A stretch of 17,351 nt of DNA from JADFUS01 sp964368765 (GCA_964368765.1 CAYJCU010000040.1:1-17351), one strand, 5' to 3'; shown: positions 1-6,910, numbered from the stretch's first letter. Numbers and translations are program-made. The notes: generated by a model not told the origin, from the sequence alone.

Positions 1-49
1 CAGGATAGGTAGTTACTAGGTTTTTTGATTTTTTTACCGGACAACAATA
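1..49 (+). mobile_element. MITE-like repeat, copy A0 (3' end only, cut by window edge)
   Basis: This is the last 49 bases of the repeat family described at 59-320. It ends in the shared 3' terminus CCGGACAACAATA (37-49). The body before it, an AGGTAGTTACTAGG-type stretch followed by a T-run, matches copies A, B and C. It is followed by CTTTTTTTA and then immediately by copy A, so A0 and A stand in tandem. The 5' part lies outside the window. Confidence 0.85.
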
Positions 50-58
50 CTTTTTTTA

Positions 59-320
59 GTTGTGTCCGGCGAACCTGAGGATTGAATTTATGCACGTCAT
101 ATCTACCCTAAAACCCACCATATAAAGTACGAGTGTACTACGCAGGTGTGTTTTAGGGCACCTATAACGCACCTAAATCCAATTTTGGGTAAATTGGCAC
201 TCCTAGAAGTAAAAAAATCAAAATTTTTGTTTTTGTAAGCCCCTATAATTTAAATTATAACTAATTTATTGCAGAATAGGTAGTTATTAGGTTTTTTGAT
301 TTTATTACCGGACAACAATA
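59..320 (+). mobile_element. MITE-like repeat, copy A (longest, 262 bp)
   Basis: This non-coding element runs from GTTGTGTCCGG (59-69) to CCGGACAACAATA (308-320). The inverted ends TGTCCGG and CCGGACA lie at 63-69 and 308-314. Compared with copy B it carries 54 extra bases (115-168), which complete a large imperfect palindrome (106-158). It also holds a perfect 16-bp palindrome, TATAATTTAAATTATA, at 244-259 and a near-palindrome around CCTAGAAG at 199-210. No reading frame of note is present. It points opposite to the ppx operon, which ends just beyond it. Flanks are T-rich (TACTTTTTTTA before, CTTTTTTTTG after), so a target duplication cannot be defined securely here. The element has no transposase and would need one supplied from elsewhere. 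Confidence 0.85.
106..158 (+). repeat. Large imperfect palindrome inside repeat copy A
   Basis: The outer arms 106-119 (CCCTAAAACCCACC) and 145-158 (GGTGTGTTTTAGGG) pair at 13 of 14 positions. An inner pair AGTAC/GTACT lies at 126-130 and 135-139 around a 4-base loop. Copies B and C lack the inner part, consistent with loss by slippage across the hairpin. Copy D runs off the window as it enters the left arm. Confidence 0.75.
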
Positions 321-365
321 CTTTTTTTTGTCACAATCCAAAACTCAGGTTATTAATAATACGAA

Positions 366-407
366 ATAGGGGCGACAAACATAAATTATTTTGTTTGCTA
401 CCCCTAT
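366..407 (-). terminator. Hairpin downstream of ppx, possible terminator
   Basis: ATAGGGG (366-372) pairs with CCCCTAT (401-407). After a small internal mismatch, inner arms around CAAAC/GTTTG extend the stem. It begins 13 bases past the ppx stop codon, where the minus-strand operon should end. No strong U-run follows on either strand, so it may be a weak or factor-assisted terminator, or only an mRNA-stabilising 3' hairpin. Confidence 0.5.
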
Positions 408-419
408 CTAATTCAGATA

Positions 420-1307
420 TTATTGCTTACCATTTTTATACAGCGAGTGAATGATACCATCTGCTAAACCTATTTTAGGTACTATAATGTTATTTATTTT
501 GCACTCTTTGCATACCGTAGTGAAAATCTTAAGCGCAGGCATAATAACATCTGCCCTATATGTGTTAAGCCCTAATCTGCTGATACGCTCTTCGTAACTC
601 ATAGCATCTAGTTGCTCATAAAGCAGTTGTAGTTCAACATATCTAATGTTCTCTCTATCTTTATTGTAGAGCATCTTGTGAATCTTATTTATATTTCCAC
701 CAGAGCCAACAACAGCTGTTGCACTATGCTTTTTAGCACACTCAGATAGCCATTTCTTAAAGCGTTTCCACTCATCCTTATTAACGGCATTACTAATCAT
801 CCTAACAGTACCCAATGGGAATGATTCAGAATCTATCTTCTTGCCATTGCTATAAATAGTTACCTCTGTGCTACCACCACCTACATCAACAAAAAGATAG
901 TTGGTGTTATTATCCATAAAGCCGAGGCGCATACCTGCATCGAATATCGTCTCTGCCTCCTCTATACCTGATATTATCTCTATATTAATGCCGCTTGTCT
1001 CTCTTATATAATTAACAACCTCTGCACTATTTGAGGCATCACGCATAGCACTTGTTGCACAGGCTCTGTAACTCTTTACTTTAAAGCTTTTAAGTAAGTG
1101 CGAGAATGAAATCATAGCATGTTTCAGTCTCTCTTTCTTATCCTCTCCAATAGCCCCTTCGGTAAAAACATCCTCACCTAATCGGATAGGCACACGTATG
1201 AAAGCCGCCTTTTTAAAGGACACATTACCATCGCTCTCAACAAAATTAATTAGTAGTCTTATTGCGTTTGAGCCTATATCAATAGCTCCTAAAGTCTCTC
1301 TATTCAT
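420..1307 (-). CDS. ppx: Ppx/GppA-family exopolyphosphatase
   Basis: This 295-residue protein of the Ppx/GppA phosphatase family (ASKHA fold) probably releases phosphate from the ends of inorganic polyphosphate in the cytoplasm. A guanosine pentaphosphate phosphatase role is the alternative. Family motifs are in order: the N-terminal phosphate loop AIDIGSNAIRL (8-18), ATSAMRDA (84-91), the acidic GIEEAE (114-119) and the second phosphate loop DVGGGSTE (141-148), then GSGGN near 203. The length fits the short Ppx form; the C-terminal HD-like extension of the long enterobacterial enzymes is absent. It is the last gene of the pyk-udp-ppk1-ppx operon. Its start codon now lies 221 bases from ppk1 because repeat copy B sits between them; without the repeat the gap would be three bases. 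I see no good promoter in the repeat, so ppx probably still depends on read-through. Confidence 0.88.
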   Translation of the reverse strand: MNRETLGAIDIGSNAIRLLINFVESDGNVSFKKAAFIRVPIRLGEDVFTEGAIGEDKKERLKHAMISFSHLLKSFKVKSYRACATSAMRDASNSAEVVNYIRETSGINIEIISGIEEAETIFDAGMRLGFMDNNTNYLFVDVGGGSTEVTIYSNGKKIDSESFPLGTVRMISNAVNKDEWKRFKKWLSECAKKHSATAVVGSGGNINKIHKMLYNKDRENIRYVELQLLYEQLDAMSYEERISRLGLNTYRADVIMPALKIFTTVCKECKINNIIVPKIGLADGIIHSLYKNGKQ

Positions 1308-1311
1308 AGTT

Positions 1312-1322
1312 TAATACTTAAT
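1312..1322. repeat. 11-bp target-site duplication, copy B (left)
   Basis: TAATACTTAAT lies directly beside one end of repeat copy B and is repeated exactly at 1530-1540 beside the other end. An 11/11 direct repeat at both borders is the signature of transposition. Confidence 0.85.
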
Positions 1323-1529
1323 TATTGTTGTCTGGAAAAAATCAAAAAAAAACTAGTAACTACCTATTCTATAATAAATTAGTTGTAATTAAAATTATAG
1401 TGGCTTACAAAAACATAATTTTGATTTTTTTGCCTCTAGAAGTGCTGATTTACCCAAAATTGGATTTAGGTGCGTTTTAGGGTAGATATGACGTGCATAA
1501 ATTCAATCCTCAGGTTCGCCGAACACTAC
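1323..1529 (-). mobile_element. MITE-like repeat, copy B, inserted between ppk1 and ppx
   Basis: This 207-bp non-coding copy is read on the minus strand from GTAGTGTTCGG (1529-1519) to the 3' end CCAGACAACAATA (1335-1323). Each inverted end has one substitution relative to TGTCCGG, so this looks like an older or more diverged copy. It lacks the 54-bp palindromic segment of copy A. Exact 11-bp direct repeats flank it (1312-1322 and 1530-1540). Its first base supplies the G of the present TAG stop codon of ppk1. It lies in the same direction as the operon transcript. Confidence 0.87.
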
Positions 1530-3577
1530 TAATACTTAATAAAATAGTCGTATAGTATTTGCTGACATCTATATCCACGTGGTTCATTAGTCTCTAATAC
1601 ATAACCGTTATTAAACGGAGGTGTAATTTCACGAGCTTTGACATTATCGTTCCACTGTATATTGAAATAGTCGCAAAGTGTTATATGTATATTTTTACTT
1701 GCTATCTGAATACCTACCTCTACACGCCTATCAAGATTACGAGTCATTAAGTCTGCACTTAATATGTAACTCTGTAATTTTCCGCCATTACACACAATAA
1801 TCATACGTGCATGTTCAAGGTATCGGTCTACTATACTACGCACCTCTATATTGTCGCTCATACCATCAATACCAGGAATTAAGCAGCAAGCCCCTCTAAC
1901 CAGCAGACGTATTTTAACACCTGCATTAGAGGCTTTATATAATAGCTCTATTATACCCTCATCTGTAAGAGAGTTGAATTTACCATAAAAGAAAGCACGG
2001 CGACCCTTTTTTGCCTCTTTTATCTCATTTTCAATAATCTCTTCTATCTGCTCTCTCAGATATAGCGGTGATACAAGTAGTTTTTTGTAGCGGTGGTGTT
2101 TATGTGGCGAGTCAAGATAGTTGAAAACAGCCCTTGCATCGTCAGCAACCTGTTGGTTAGCCGTAAAATAACCAAAATCGCTATATATTGAAGTAGTACT
2201 CTCGTTGAAGTTACCTGTTCCAACATATACATAACCACGTAGGCCAGCACTCCCCTCCATACGCTCTATAAGAACAAGCTTACTATGCACCTTTAAACCC
2301 TCAGGGCTATGAATAACCCTAACACCTGCATTTTGTAGTGCATCAGAACTAAAGATATTGTGCTCTTCATCAAATCTAGCCTTTAATTCAACCAATACAT
2401 TCACCTGTTTTCCATTCTTTGCTGCGTTTATTAAGGCATTAACCACTTTTGAGTGCTTAGCTGTTCTATAAAGTGATATGCTTATAGATTGAACCCGAGG
2501 ATCAACAGCCGCCTCACGTAACATATCAATAAAATGATTGAATGTTTGATAAGGGTAGCAGAGTAAAATATCTTGACGCTTGATAACCTTAAATACACTA
2601 TCGAAAGGATCTATCAAATGGTGATTCAAAGGTTTAGGATTGTGCATCTCTAAAGAGCGATTAACCTTAGGGAAACGCATTAAATCTCTTAAAAGATGGT
2701 AACGCCCTCCACCCTCAATCATTGATTTATCTTTGATATTAAGTTTTTTTGTTATTGTATTCAGAATATCTTCGGGCATCTCTTTGTCATAGACAAATCT
2801 TATTGGGCGCCCTTTCTCTCGTTGTGTTATACCATGAGACATCTTAGCTGTAAGACTTTTTGAAACATCATCATCAAGCGTAAGTTCAGCATCACGCACC
2901 ACTTTAAATGTGTGAGCAGATATTTTTTTATAGTTAAACATAAAGAAAATGTCATCTAAAAAAAGGCGTATAATATCGTCTAAAAAGATAATATCGGTAC
3001 GTCCATTATTAGACGGAAGAACCACAAAACGAGGACAAGCATCACTAGTAGGCACCTGAAGAATAGCATACTTATTGGTGCGGTTATTATTCATCTTAAC
3101 AGCAAGATATACCTTGTCGTCTGGTAAGAAAGGTAGCACAAAATTATGTCTCAGTAGTAGTGGCACAAGGCGCACACTCACTACTGAGAGATAATATTCA
3201 CGACAAAACTCTATCTGCTCAGGGGTTAAATCTTTCTCACTTACCATATATATATTATGAGTCTCTAACTCTGATAATATTTCAGAATAGGCCTCACGAA
3301 ATATTCTCTGTGATGCCCCTATGGATAGATTAGCCTCTTTGAGTAACTCAGCAGGTTTATACCCTCCTGTAAGTTTTATCGGTTGTTTTTTGTTTTGTTC
3401 ATTATAACGCACTAAGTTAGCTATGCGCACCTTAATAAATTCATCTTGATTATTTGAGAAGATACCCAAAAATCTCAGACGTTGTAGTAAAGGGACGCTC
3501 TTATCTTTTGCCTCTTGAAGTACTCTGGCATTAAACTGTAACCAACTTAACTCTCTGCTATAAATCTCGTGCTTCAT
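1529..3577 (-). CDS. ppk1: Polyphosphate kinase 1
   Basis: This 682-residue PPK1 makes long-chain inorganic polyphosphate from the gamma-phosphate of ATP, reversibly, and is usually membrane-associated. The length fits the family. The N-terminal region has the typical SRELSWLQFNARVL (7-20) and SNNQDEF (41-47). The two phospholipase-D-like catalytic domains follow. The autophosphorylated histidine is in GLKVHSKLVLI (H431), followed by YVGTGNFNE (451-459), and the second catalytic histidine is in RYLEHAR (H589). The ATG is two bases past the udp stop codon, so translation is likely coupled. The C-terminus reads DYFIKY and then TAG. That stop is made from TA of the target duplication plus G of repeat copy B; the ancestral stop would have been TAA at the same codon, so the protein is unchanged. 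Confidence 0.96.
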   Translation of the reverse strand: MKHEIYSRELSWLQFNARVLQEAKDKSVPLLQRLRFLGIFSNNQDEFIKVRIANLVRYNEQNKKQPIKLTGGYKPAELLKEANLSIGASQRIFREAYSEILSELETHNIYMVSEKDLTPEQIEFCREYYLSVVSVRLVPLLLRHNFVLPFLPDDKVYLAVKMNNNRTNKYAILQVPTSDACPRFVVLPSNNGRTDIIFLDDIIRLFLDDIFFMFNYKKISAHTFKVVRDAELTLDDDVSKSLTAKMSHGITQREKGRPIRFVYDKEMPEDILNTITKKLNIKDKSMIEGGGRYHLLRDLMRFPKVNRSLEMHNPKPLNHHLIDPFDSVFKVIKRQDILLCYPYQTFNHFIDMLREAAVDPRVQSISISLYRTAKHSKVVNALINAAKNGKQVNVLVELKARFDEEHNIFSSDALQNAGVRVIHSPEGLKVHSKLVLIERMEGSAGLRGYVYVGTGNFNESTTSIYSDFGYFTANQQVADDARAVFNYLDSPHKHHRYKKLLVSPLYLREQIEEIIENEIKEAKKGRRAFFYGKFNSLTDEGIIELLYKASNAGVKIRLLVRGACCLIPGIDGMSDNIEVRSIVDRYLEHARMIIVCNGGKLQSYILSADLMTRNLDRRVEVGIQIASKNIHITLCDYFNIQWNDNVKAREITPPFNNGYVLETNEPRGYRCQQILYDYFIKY
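1530..1540. repeat. 11-bp target-site duplication, copy B (right)
   Basis: TAATACTTAAT, identical to 1312-1322. It overlaps the last codons of ppk1 (Ile-Lys-Tyr and the first two bases of the stop, read on the minus strand). Confidence 0.85.
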
Positions 3578-3579
3578 TA

Positions 3580-4443
3580 TTATAATAGTATATCTAACGT
3601 TTTTTCAATAAGCTTGCTCATCCTGTTGTTGTAATTAATACTGCTATCTTTATGTATGCGGTGAGCAATAGCTAAACATATTGTAGTGGTTTTGTGTCCC
3701 ATCATGTTACACATAGCTGTCAATGCGGCACCCTCCATCTCAAAATTAGTTATTTTTAGTCCATTAAAATCGAAATCAGAGATACGCTCTACCATATTAT
3801 CAATAATAGGCTTAAGTCTCACCGTGCGTCCCTGTGGTGCAAAAAAACCACCACCACACGCTGTAAAACCATCAACGGTAATATCTTTAAACCTATCAGA
3901 TAGCTCTTCAGATGCTGTTACAACATAAGGGCGGGGTAGTGAACTGTGCCACTCAAGGCTAGATATAAAAGAGTCCTCTATGTCTGTATCACGATACTCA
4001 TCAGAGCCATAATAGAAATTAATAACACCATCCAGCCCAATAGATTTACGGCTTAATACAAAATCACCTAAAGCTATCTCTGCTTGAAGTACTCCACACG
4101 TGCCTAGACGAACTATCTCAAGAGATGTTAGCTCTTCTTTTATCTCACGTGTTGCGAAATCAACATTAAAAAGAGCGTCAAGTTCAGTCATTAATATATC
4201 TATATTATCTGAACTAATACCGCTACTCATTGCAGTTACTCGCTTGCCTTTATAGGTACCTGTGATGGTATGAAACTCACGGTGAGTTACATTGCACTCT
4301 ATTGTGTCAAAATATGATGCAATCATATCTACTCTCGAAGGGTCTCCAACAAGAATAATCTTTTCTGCAACTTCACCAGGCAGTAGGTCTAAATGATAAA
4401 CCCTACCGCTATCTGCTATTATTAACTCTGATGCTCCAATCAT
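3580..4443 (-). CDS. udp: Nucleoside phosphorylase, uridine-phosphorylase-like
   Basis: This 287-residue member of the PNP/UDP phosphorylase family cleaves a nucleoside with phosphate to a free base and (deoxy)ribose-1-phosphate. The phosphate-binding GDPSRV (33-38) and RLGTCG (112-117) are present. FFAPQGR (200-206) supplies the Gln/Arg pair that contacts uracil in uridine phosphorylases, and NFEMEGAAL (233-241) carries the ribose-binding Met-Glu. This favours uridine over purine nucleosides, but substrate specificity is not proven by sequence. It lies 24 bases after pyk and 2 bases before ppk1, so it is mid-operon. The context links nucleoside salvage with ATP and phosphate metabolism; phosphate released by Ppx could in principle feed this enzyme, which is inference. 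Confidence 0.85.
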   Translation of the reverse strand: MIGASELIIADSGRVYHLDLLPGEVAEKIILVGDPSRVDMIASYFDTIECNVTHREFHTITGTYKGKRVTAMSSGISSDNIDILMTELDALFNVDFATREIKEELTSLEIVRLGTCGVLQAEIALGDFVLSRKSIGLDGVINFYYGSDEYRDTDIEDSFISSLEWHSSLPRPYVVTASEELSDRFKDITVDGFTACGGGFFAPQGRTVRLKPIIDNMVERISDFDFNGLKITNFEMEGAALTAMCNMMGHKTTTICLAIAHRIHKDSSINYNNRMSKLIEKTLDILL

Positions 4444-4467
4444 AATAATTATATTTATTGGTTGATA

Positions 4468-5904
4468 TTATTTTTTTGATTTTGCCATTGCAAATTTTCT
4501 TAATAACTCTCCTACAATTGATATATCCATAAACGATGGGCCACTCTCTGCGCCATAATCTCCTCCTACAACGGCAATCATATCCTCTTTTTCAAGAATA
4601 TTTTTGTTCATTAGTGCATTTACCTCTTGAATTAAGAAGTCTCTATGGACAAATGATGTCTCTTGGTGGCTTGGATAAACACCATAAGATAGCGCTAGCT
4701 CTCTCATTACACTCTTTCTGTAACACATAGCGTAAATTGGTTTTGTACCTCTATATGATGATAGATAGCGACCTGTACGCCCCGATAGCGTGTCGATAAC
4801 AACAGCCTTTATTGGTAGCTCCTCGCAACACATAACCGTTGCACGAGCTAGCTGAGTTGTTACAGGGTTTTTGATACATTTCATGTCAAGATTTTTGATT
4901 GGATTCAATCCTCCCTCTATCTCTAATGCAACTCTACTCATAACATTAACTGCCTCTAGTGGATATTGACCATTAGCTGTCTCACCGCTTAACATTATTG
5001 CATCGGTGCGTTGGAATATAGCACTAGCTATGTCACTTACCTCAGCACGAGTAGGACGTGGACTATTTATCATGCTCTGCAACATCTGAGTTGCTACAAT
5101 AACAGGACGTTTTGCCTCAAAACATTTGCGAATAATCTCTTTCTGAATAAATGGTATGCGCTCAGCAGGCACCTCTACACCTAAATCTCCCCTTGCAACC
5201 ATAATACCATAAGTAACCTCTAGTATATCATCTATATTCTCTACACCCTCTAGGTTCTCAATTTTAGATATGATTTTTATATCACTTTTTAGTTCATTAA
5301 GAATATTTTGAACCTCTAACACATCGGCACGATGGCGAACAAAAGAGTGAGCAACAAAATCTATCTTCTCTTTAACAGCCCACTCAATAAACTCTTTATC
5401 ACGTGCTGTTACTGATTCAAGAGATAAAGATACTCCTGGTATATTAACACTCTTACGGTTTTTAATCATACCGCTATTGCATATCTTAACCACTAATGCG
5501 TCATCTCTCTTCTCAATAACCTCTAATTTTAAATCTCCGTCATCAATAAGTATGTCTATACCAACATTCAAATCTCTCACTATATCTGGATATGAAACAT
5601 ATATTGTCTCTCTAGATGATAACTCAGAACCACCCTTAAGTAGTAGTACATCTCCTGTTTTGACCTCAAAACCATCATTAACACATTTAGATGTGCGTAT
5701 TTCTGGCCCTTTTGTATCGATTAATATTGCAATTCTTTCAGATACCTCACGAACATTACGCACAATTACAGACGCCGCCTCAGGCGTCATGTGTGCAGAA
5801 TTAATTCTAACTACGTTCATTCCCGCTTTGTATAGAGAACGTATAAAATCCACCTCACAACGATTATCGGCAATCGTTGCTACAATTTTTGTTTTCTTTT
5901 GCAT
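4468..5904 (-). CDS. pyk: Pyruvate kinase
   Basis: This 478-residue enzyme carries out the last step of glycolysis, phosphoenolpyruvate plus ADP to pyruvate plus ATP. Visible motifs are TKIVATI (5-11), DTKGPEIRT (63-71), the catalytic lysine and metal glutamate in SKIENLEG (K214, E216), ARGDLGVEVP (237-246, metal aspartate D240) and ATQMLQSM (271-278, Thr272). MLSGETANGQYP (304-315) follows, then the C-terminal regulatory domain (about 345-475). E68, in the GPEI position, is the glutamate associated with K+-dependent pyruvate kinases. The usual RxNxSHG motif reads RINSAHM (33-39), so the potassium-ligand serine is alanine here. It is the first gene of the minus-strand operon, with a promoter about 260 bases upstream and repeat copy C in its leader. 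Confidence 0.95.
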   Translation of the reverse strand: MQKKTKIVATIADNRCEVDFIRSLYKAGMNVVRINSAHMTPEAASVIVRNVREVSERIAILIDTKGPEIRTSKCVNDGFEVKTGDVLLLKGGSELSSRETIYVSYPDIVRDLNVGIDILIDDGDLKLEVIEKRDDALVVKICNSGMIKNRKSVNIPGVSLSLESVTARDKEFIEWAVKEKIDFVAHSFVRHRADVLEVQNILNELKSDIKIISKIENLEGVENIDDILEVTYGIMVARGDLGVEVPAERIPFIQKEIIRKCFEAKRPVIVATQMLQSMINSPRPTRAEVSDIASAIFQRTDAIMLSGETANGQYPLEAVNVMSRVALEIEGGLNPIKNLDMKCIKNPVTTQLARATVMCCEELPIKAVVIDTLSGRTGRYLSSYRGTKPIYAMCYRKSVMRELALSYGVYPSHQETSFVHRDFLIQEVNALMNKNILEKEDMIAVVGGDYGAESGPSFMDISIVGELLRKFAMAKSKK

Positions 5905-5944
5905 AACTATTTATTTAGTCACCCCATAAAAAGGGTCAAATTTT

Positions 5945-5955
5945 TAACTGTTAAT
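5945..5955. repeat. 11-bp target-site duplication, copy C (left)
   Basis: TAACTGTTAAT borders repeat copy C and matches TAATTGTTAAT at 6122-6132 in 10 of 11 positions, allowing for one later mutation. Confidence 0.75.
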
Positions 5956-6121
5956 TATTGTTGTCCGGTAAAAAAATCAAAAAACCTACTAACTGCCTAT
6001 CCTGCAATAAATTAGTTGTAACTTAAATTATAGGGGCTTACAAAAACAAAAAATTTGATTTTTTTACTTCTAGAAGTGTCAATTTATCCTAAATCCAATC
6101 CTCAGGTTCGCCGGACACTAC
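5956..6121 (-). mobile_element. MITE-like repeat, copy C, in the pyk leader
   Basis: This 166-bp copy is read on the minus strand from GTAGTGTCCGG to CCGGACAACAATA, with intact inverted ends at 6111-6117 and 5962-5968. Relative to copy A it lacks everything corresponding to A positions 91-186 (the palindrome and its surroundings), joined cleanly between ATTTA and GGGTAAATT-like sequence. It holds the perfect 12-bp palindrome ACTTCTAGAAGT at 6066-6077. Near-perfect 11-bp direct repeats flank it. It lies between the pyk promoter and the pyk start codon, in the direction of transcription, so it should be part of the mRNA leader. Confidence 0.87.
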
Positions 6122-6132
6122 TAATTGTTAAT
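6122..6132. repeat. 11-bp target-site duplication, copy C (right)
   Basis: TAATTGTTAAT is the partner of 5945-5955, with one mismatch out of 11. Confidence 0.75.
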
Positions 6133-6163
6133 AATTTGTATTTTAGTTTAAAAAATAATATCA

Positions 6164-6195
6164 CAAATATAGCCAATTTTTTTTAGCTTTGCAAC
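6164..6195 (-). promoter_or_regulatory. Promoter for the pyk-udp-ppk1-ppx operon
   Basis: On the minus strand GTTG (6195-6192) and TATATTTG (6171-6164) are separated by 20 bases. This matches the Bacteroidota TTTG-N19..21-TAnnTTTG pattern except for the first base of the -33 box. Transcription would start near 6158, giving a leader of roughly 250 bases that contains repeat copy C; without the repeat and one target duplicate it would be about 75-80 bases. Confidence 0.6.
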
Positions 6196-6271
6196 TTTTA
6201 TCAATCAAAAATTTGTTAATTTATTTGATAAGCTACTATTGCATGATTTATCTGAGAAAATATACCTTATA

Positions 6272-6303
6272 TTTGGTTATTAATAAAAAATGTAGTATCT
6301 TTG
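6272..6303 (+). promoter_or_regulatory. Promoter for rplS
   Basis: TTTG (6272-6275), a 20-base spacer and TATCTTTG (6296-6303) fit the Bacteroidota primary-sigma consensus. The start of transcription would be near 6310, leaving a leader of about 100 bases before the GTG start of rplS. The promoter is divergent from the pyk promoter. Confidence 0.7.
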
Positions 6304-6408
6304 CCATCTGAAAGGGTATTGGAATCTCTTATGTGTAGATAATCAGAGGGTTATCAGAAAAGTAAAGCCGTAATATTCCGTACTAAAACTTAAAAAACAT
6401 TTATTAAA

Positions 6409-6777
6409 GTGGAAAATTTAATTAAAATTGCAGCGGACGCTTATGGCGTACCAGAGAAAAATTATCCTGCTTTTAAAGCTGGAGACACAATCACTGTTAC
6501 TTACAAAATTATTGAGGGTAACAAAGAGCGTTTCCAAAGTTTTAGAGGTGTAGTTATCCAAAGAAGAGGTAGTGGAGCAACACAAACTTTCACTATCCGT
6601 AAGATTACTGAGGGTATTGGTATTGAGAGAATCTTCCCTCTATACTTACCAACTATTGAGACTATTGAGCTTAACAAGTCTGGTAAAGTACGTAGAGCAA
6701 GAATATTCTACTACCGTGAACTTAAGGGTAAGAAAGCAAGAATTAAAGAGAGAAGATTCGCTAAGCCAAAAGCTTAA
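6409..6777 (+). CDS. rplS: Large ribosomal subunit protein L19 (bL19)
   Basis: This 122-residue bL19 is a component of the 50S subunit at the interface with 30S. The family core is clear: FKAGDTITVTYKIIEGNKER (22-41), RGVVIQRRG, TFTIRKIT, GIGIERIFPLY and KVRRARIFYYRELKGK, ending in a basic tail. The start is GTG. It places VENLIKIA at the N-terminus, which aligns with other Bacteroidota L19 starts, and no in-frame ATG gives a better fit. The gene is monocistronic: its own promoter lies upstream and a strong terminator begins 20 bases after the stop. This differs from the rpsP-rimM-trmD-rplS arrangement of many other bacteria. Confidence 0.97.
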   Translation: MENLIKIAADAYGVPEKNYPAFKAGDTITVTYKIIEGNKERFQSFRGVVIQRRGSGATQTFTIRKITEGIGIERIFPLYLPTIETIELNKSGKVRRARIFYYRELKGKKARIKERRFAKPKA

Positions 6778-6798
6778 TCGTTATCTCACTTTTGAAAT

Positions 6799-6838
6799 AA
6801 GAGGTTGTCTAGCATTATTGTTGGACAGCCTCTTTTTT
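6799..6838 (+). terminator. Rho-independent terminator of rplS
   Basis: GAGGTTGTC (6801-6809) pairs with GACAGCCTC (6824-6832) with one G-U pair, extended by A-T pairs at the base. A run of T follows (6833-6838). It separates rplS from bioB. Confidence 0.88.
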
Positions 6839-6861
6839 GATTGGTTAAAATTAACCTGCAT

Positions 6862-6892
6862 TTTAGATTGTCACTTTTTATTAGTAACTTTG
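6862..6892 (+). promoter_or_regulatory. Probable promoter for the bioB cluster
   Basis: TAACTTTG (6885-6892) is a full match to the TAnnTTTG -7 box. The -33 box is poor: only a T-rich stretch around 6861-6864 lies at the right distance. The start codon of bioB is 18 bases past the -7 box, so the leader is very short. Confidence 0.5.
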
Positions 6893-6910
6893 CGCTAAGA
6901 TTTTTGAATT

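Noticed and set aside
1..330. Possible CRISPR array from the repeated sequence at the window start
   Set aside because: The units are about 270 bases with transposon-like ends, there are too few of them, and no spacer/repeat alternation or cas genes are present.
1323..1529. A promoter for ppx inside repeat copy B
   Set aside because: No TAnnTTTG box with a correctly spaced TTTG was found on the minus strand in the element or its flank; a non-consensus promoter cannot be excluded.
5477..5929. 150-codon open frame on the plus strand opposite pyk
   Set aside because: It lies entirely or almost entirely antisense to a well-supported pyruvate kinase gene and its product shows no family resemblance; it is a frame shadow.
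6572..6898. 108-codon plus-strand frame overlapping rplS in another frame
   Set aside because: It runs through the rplS coding sequence and across its terminator, and has no recognisable product.
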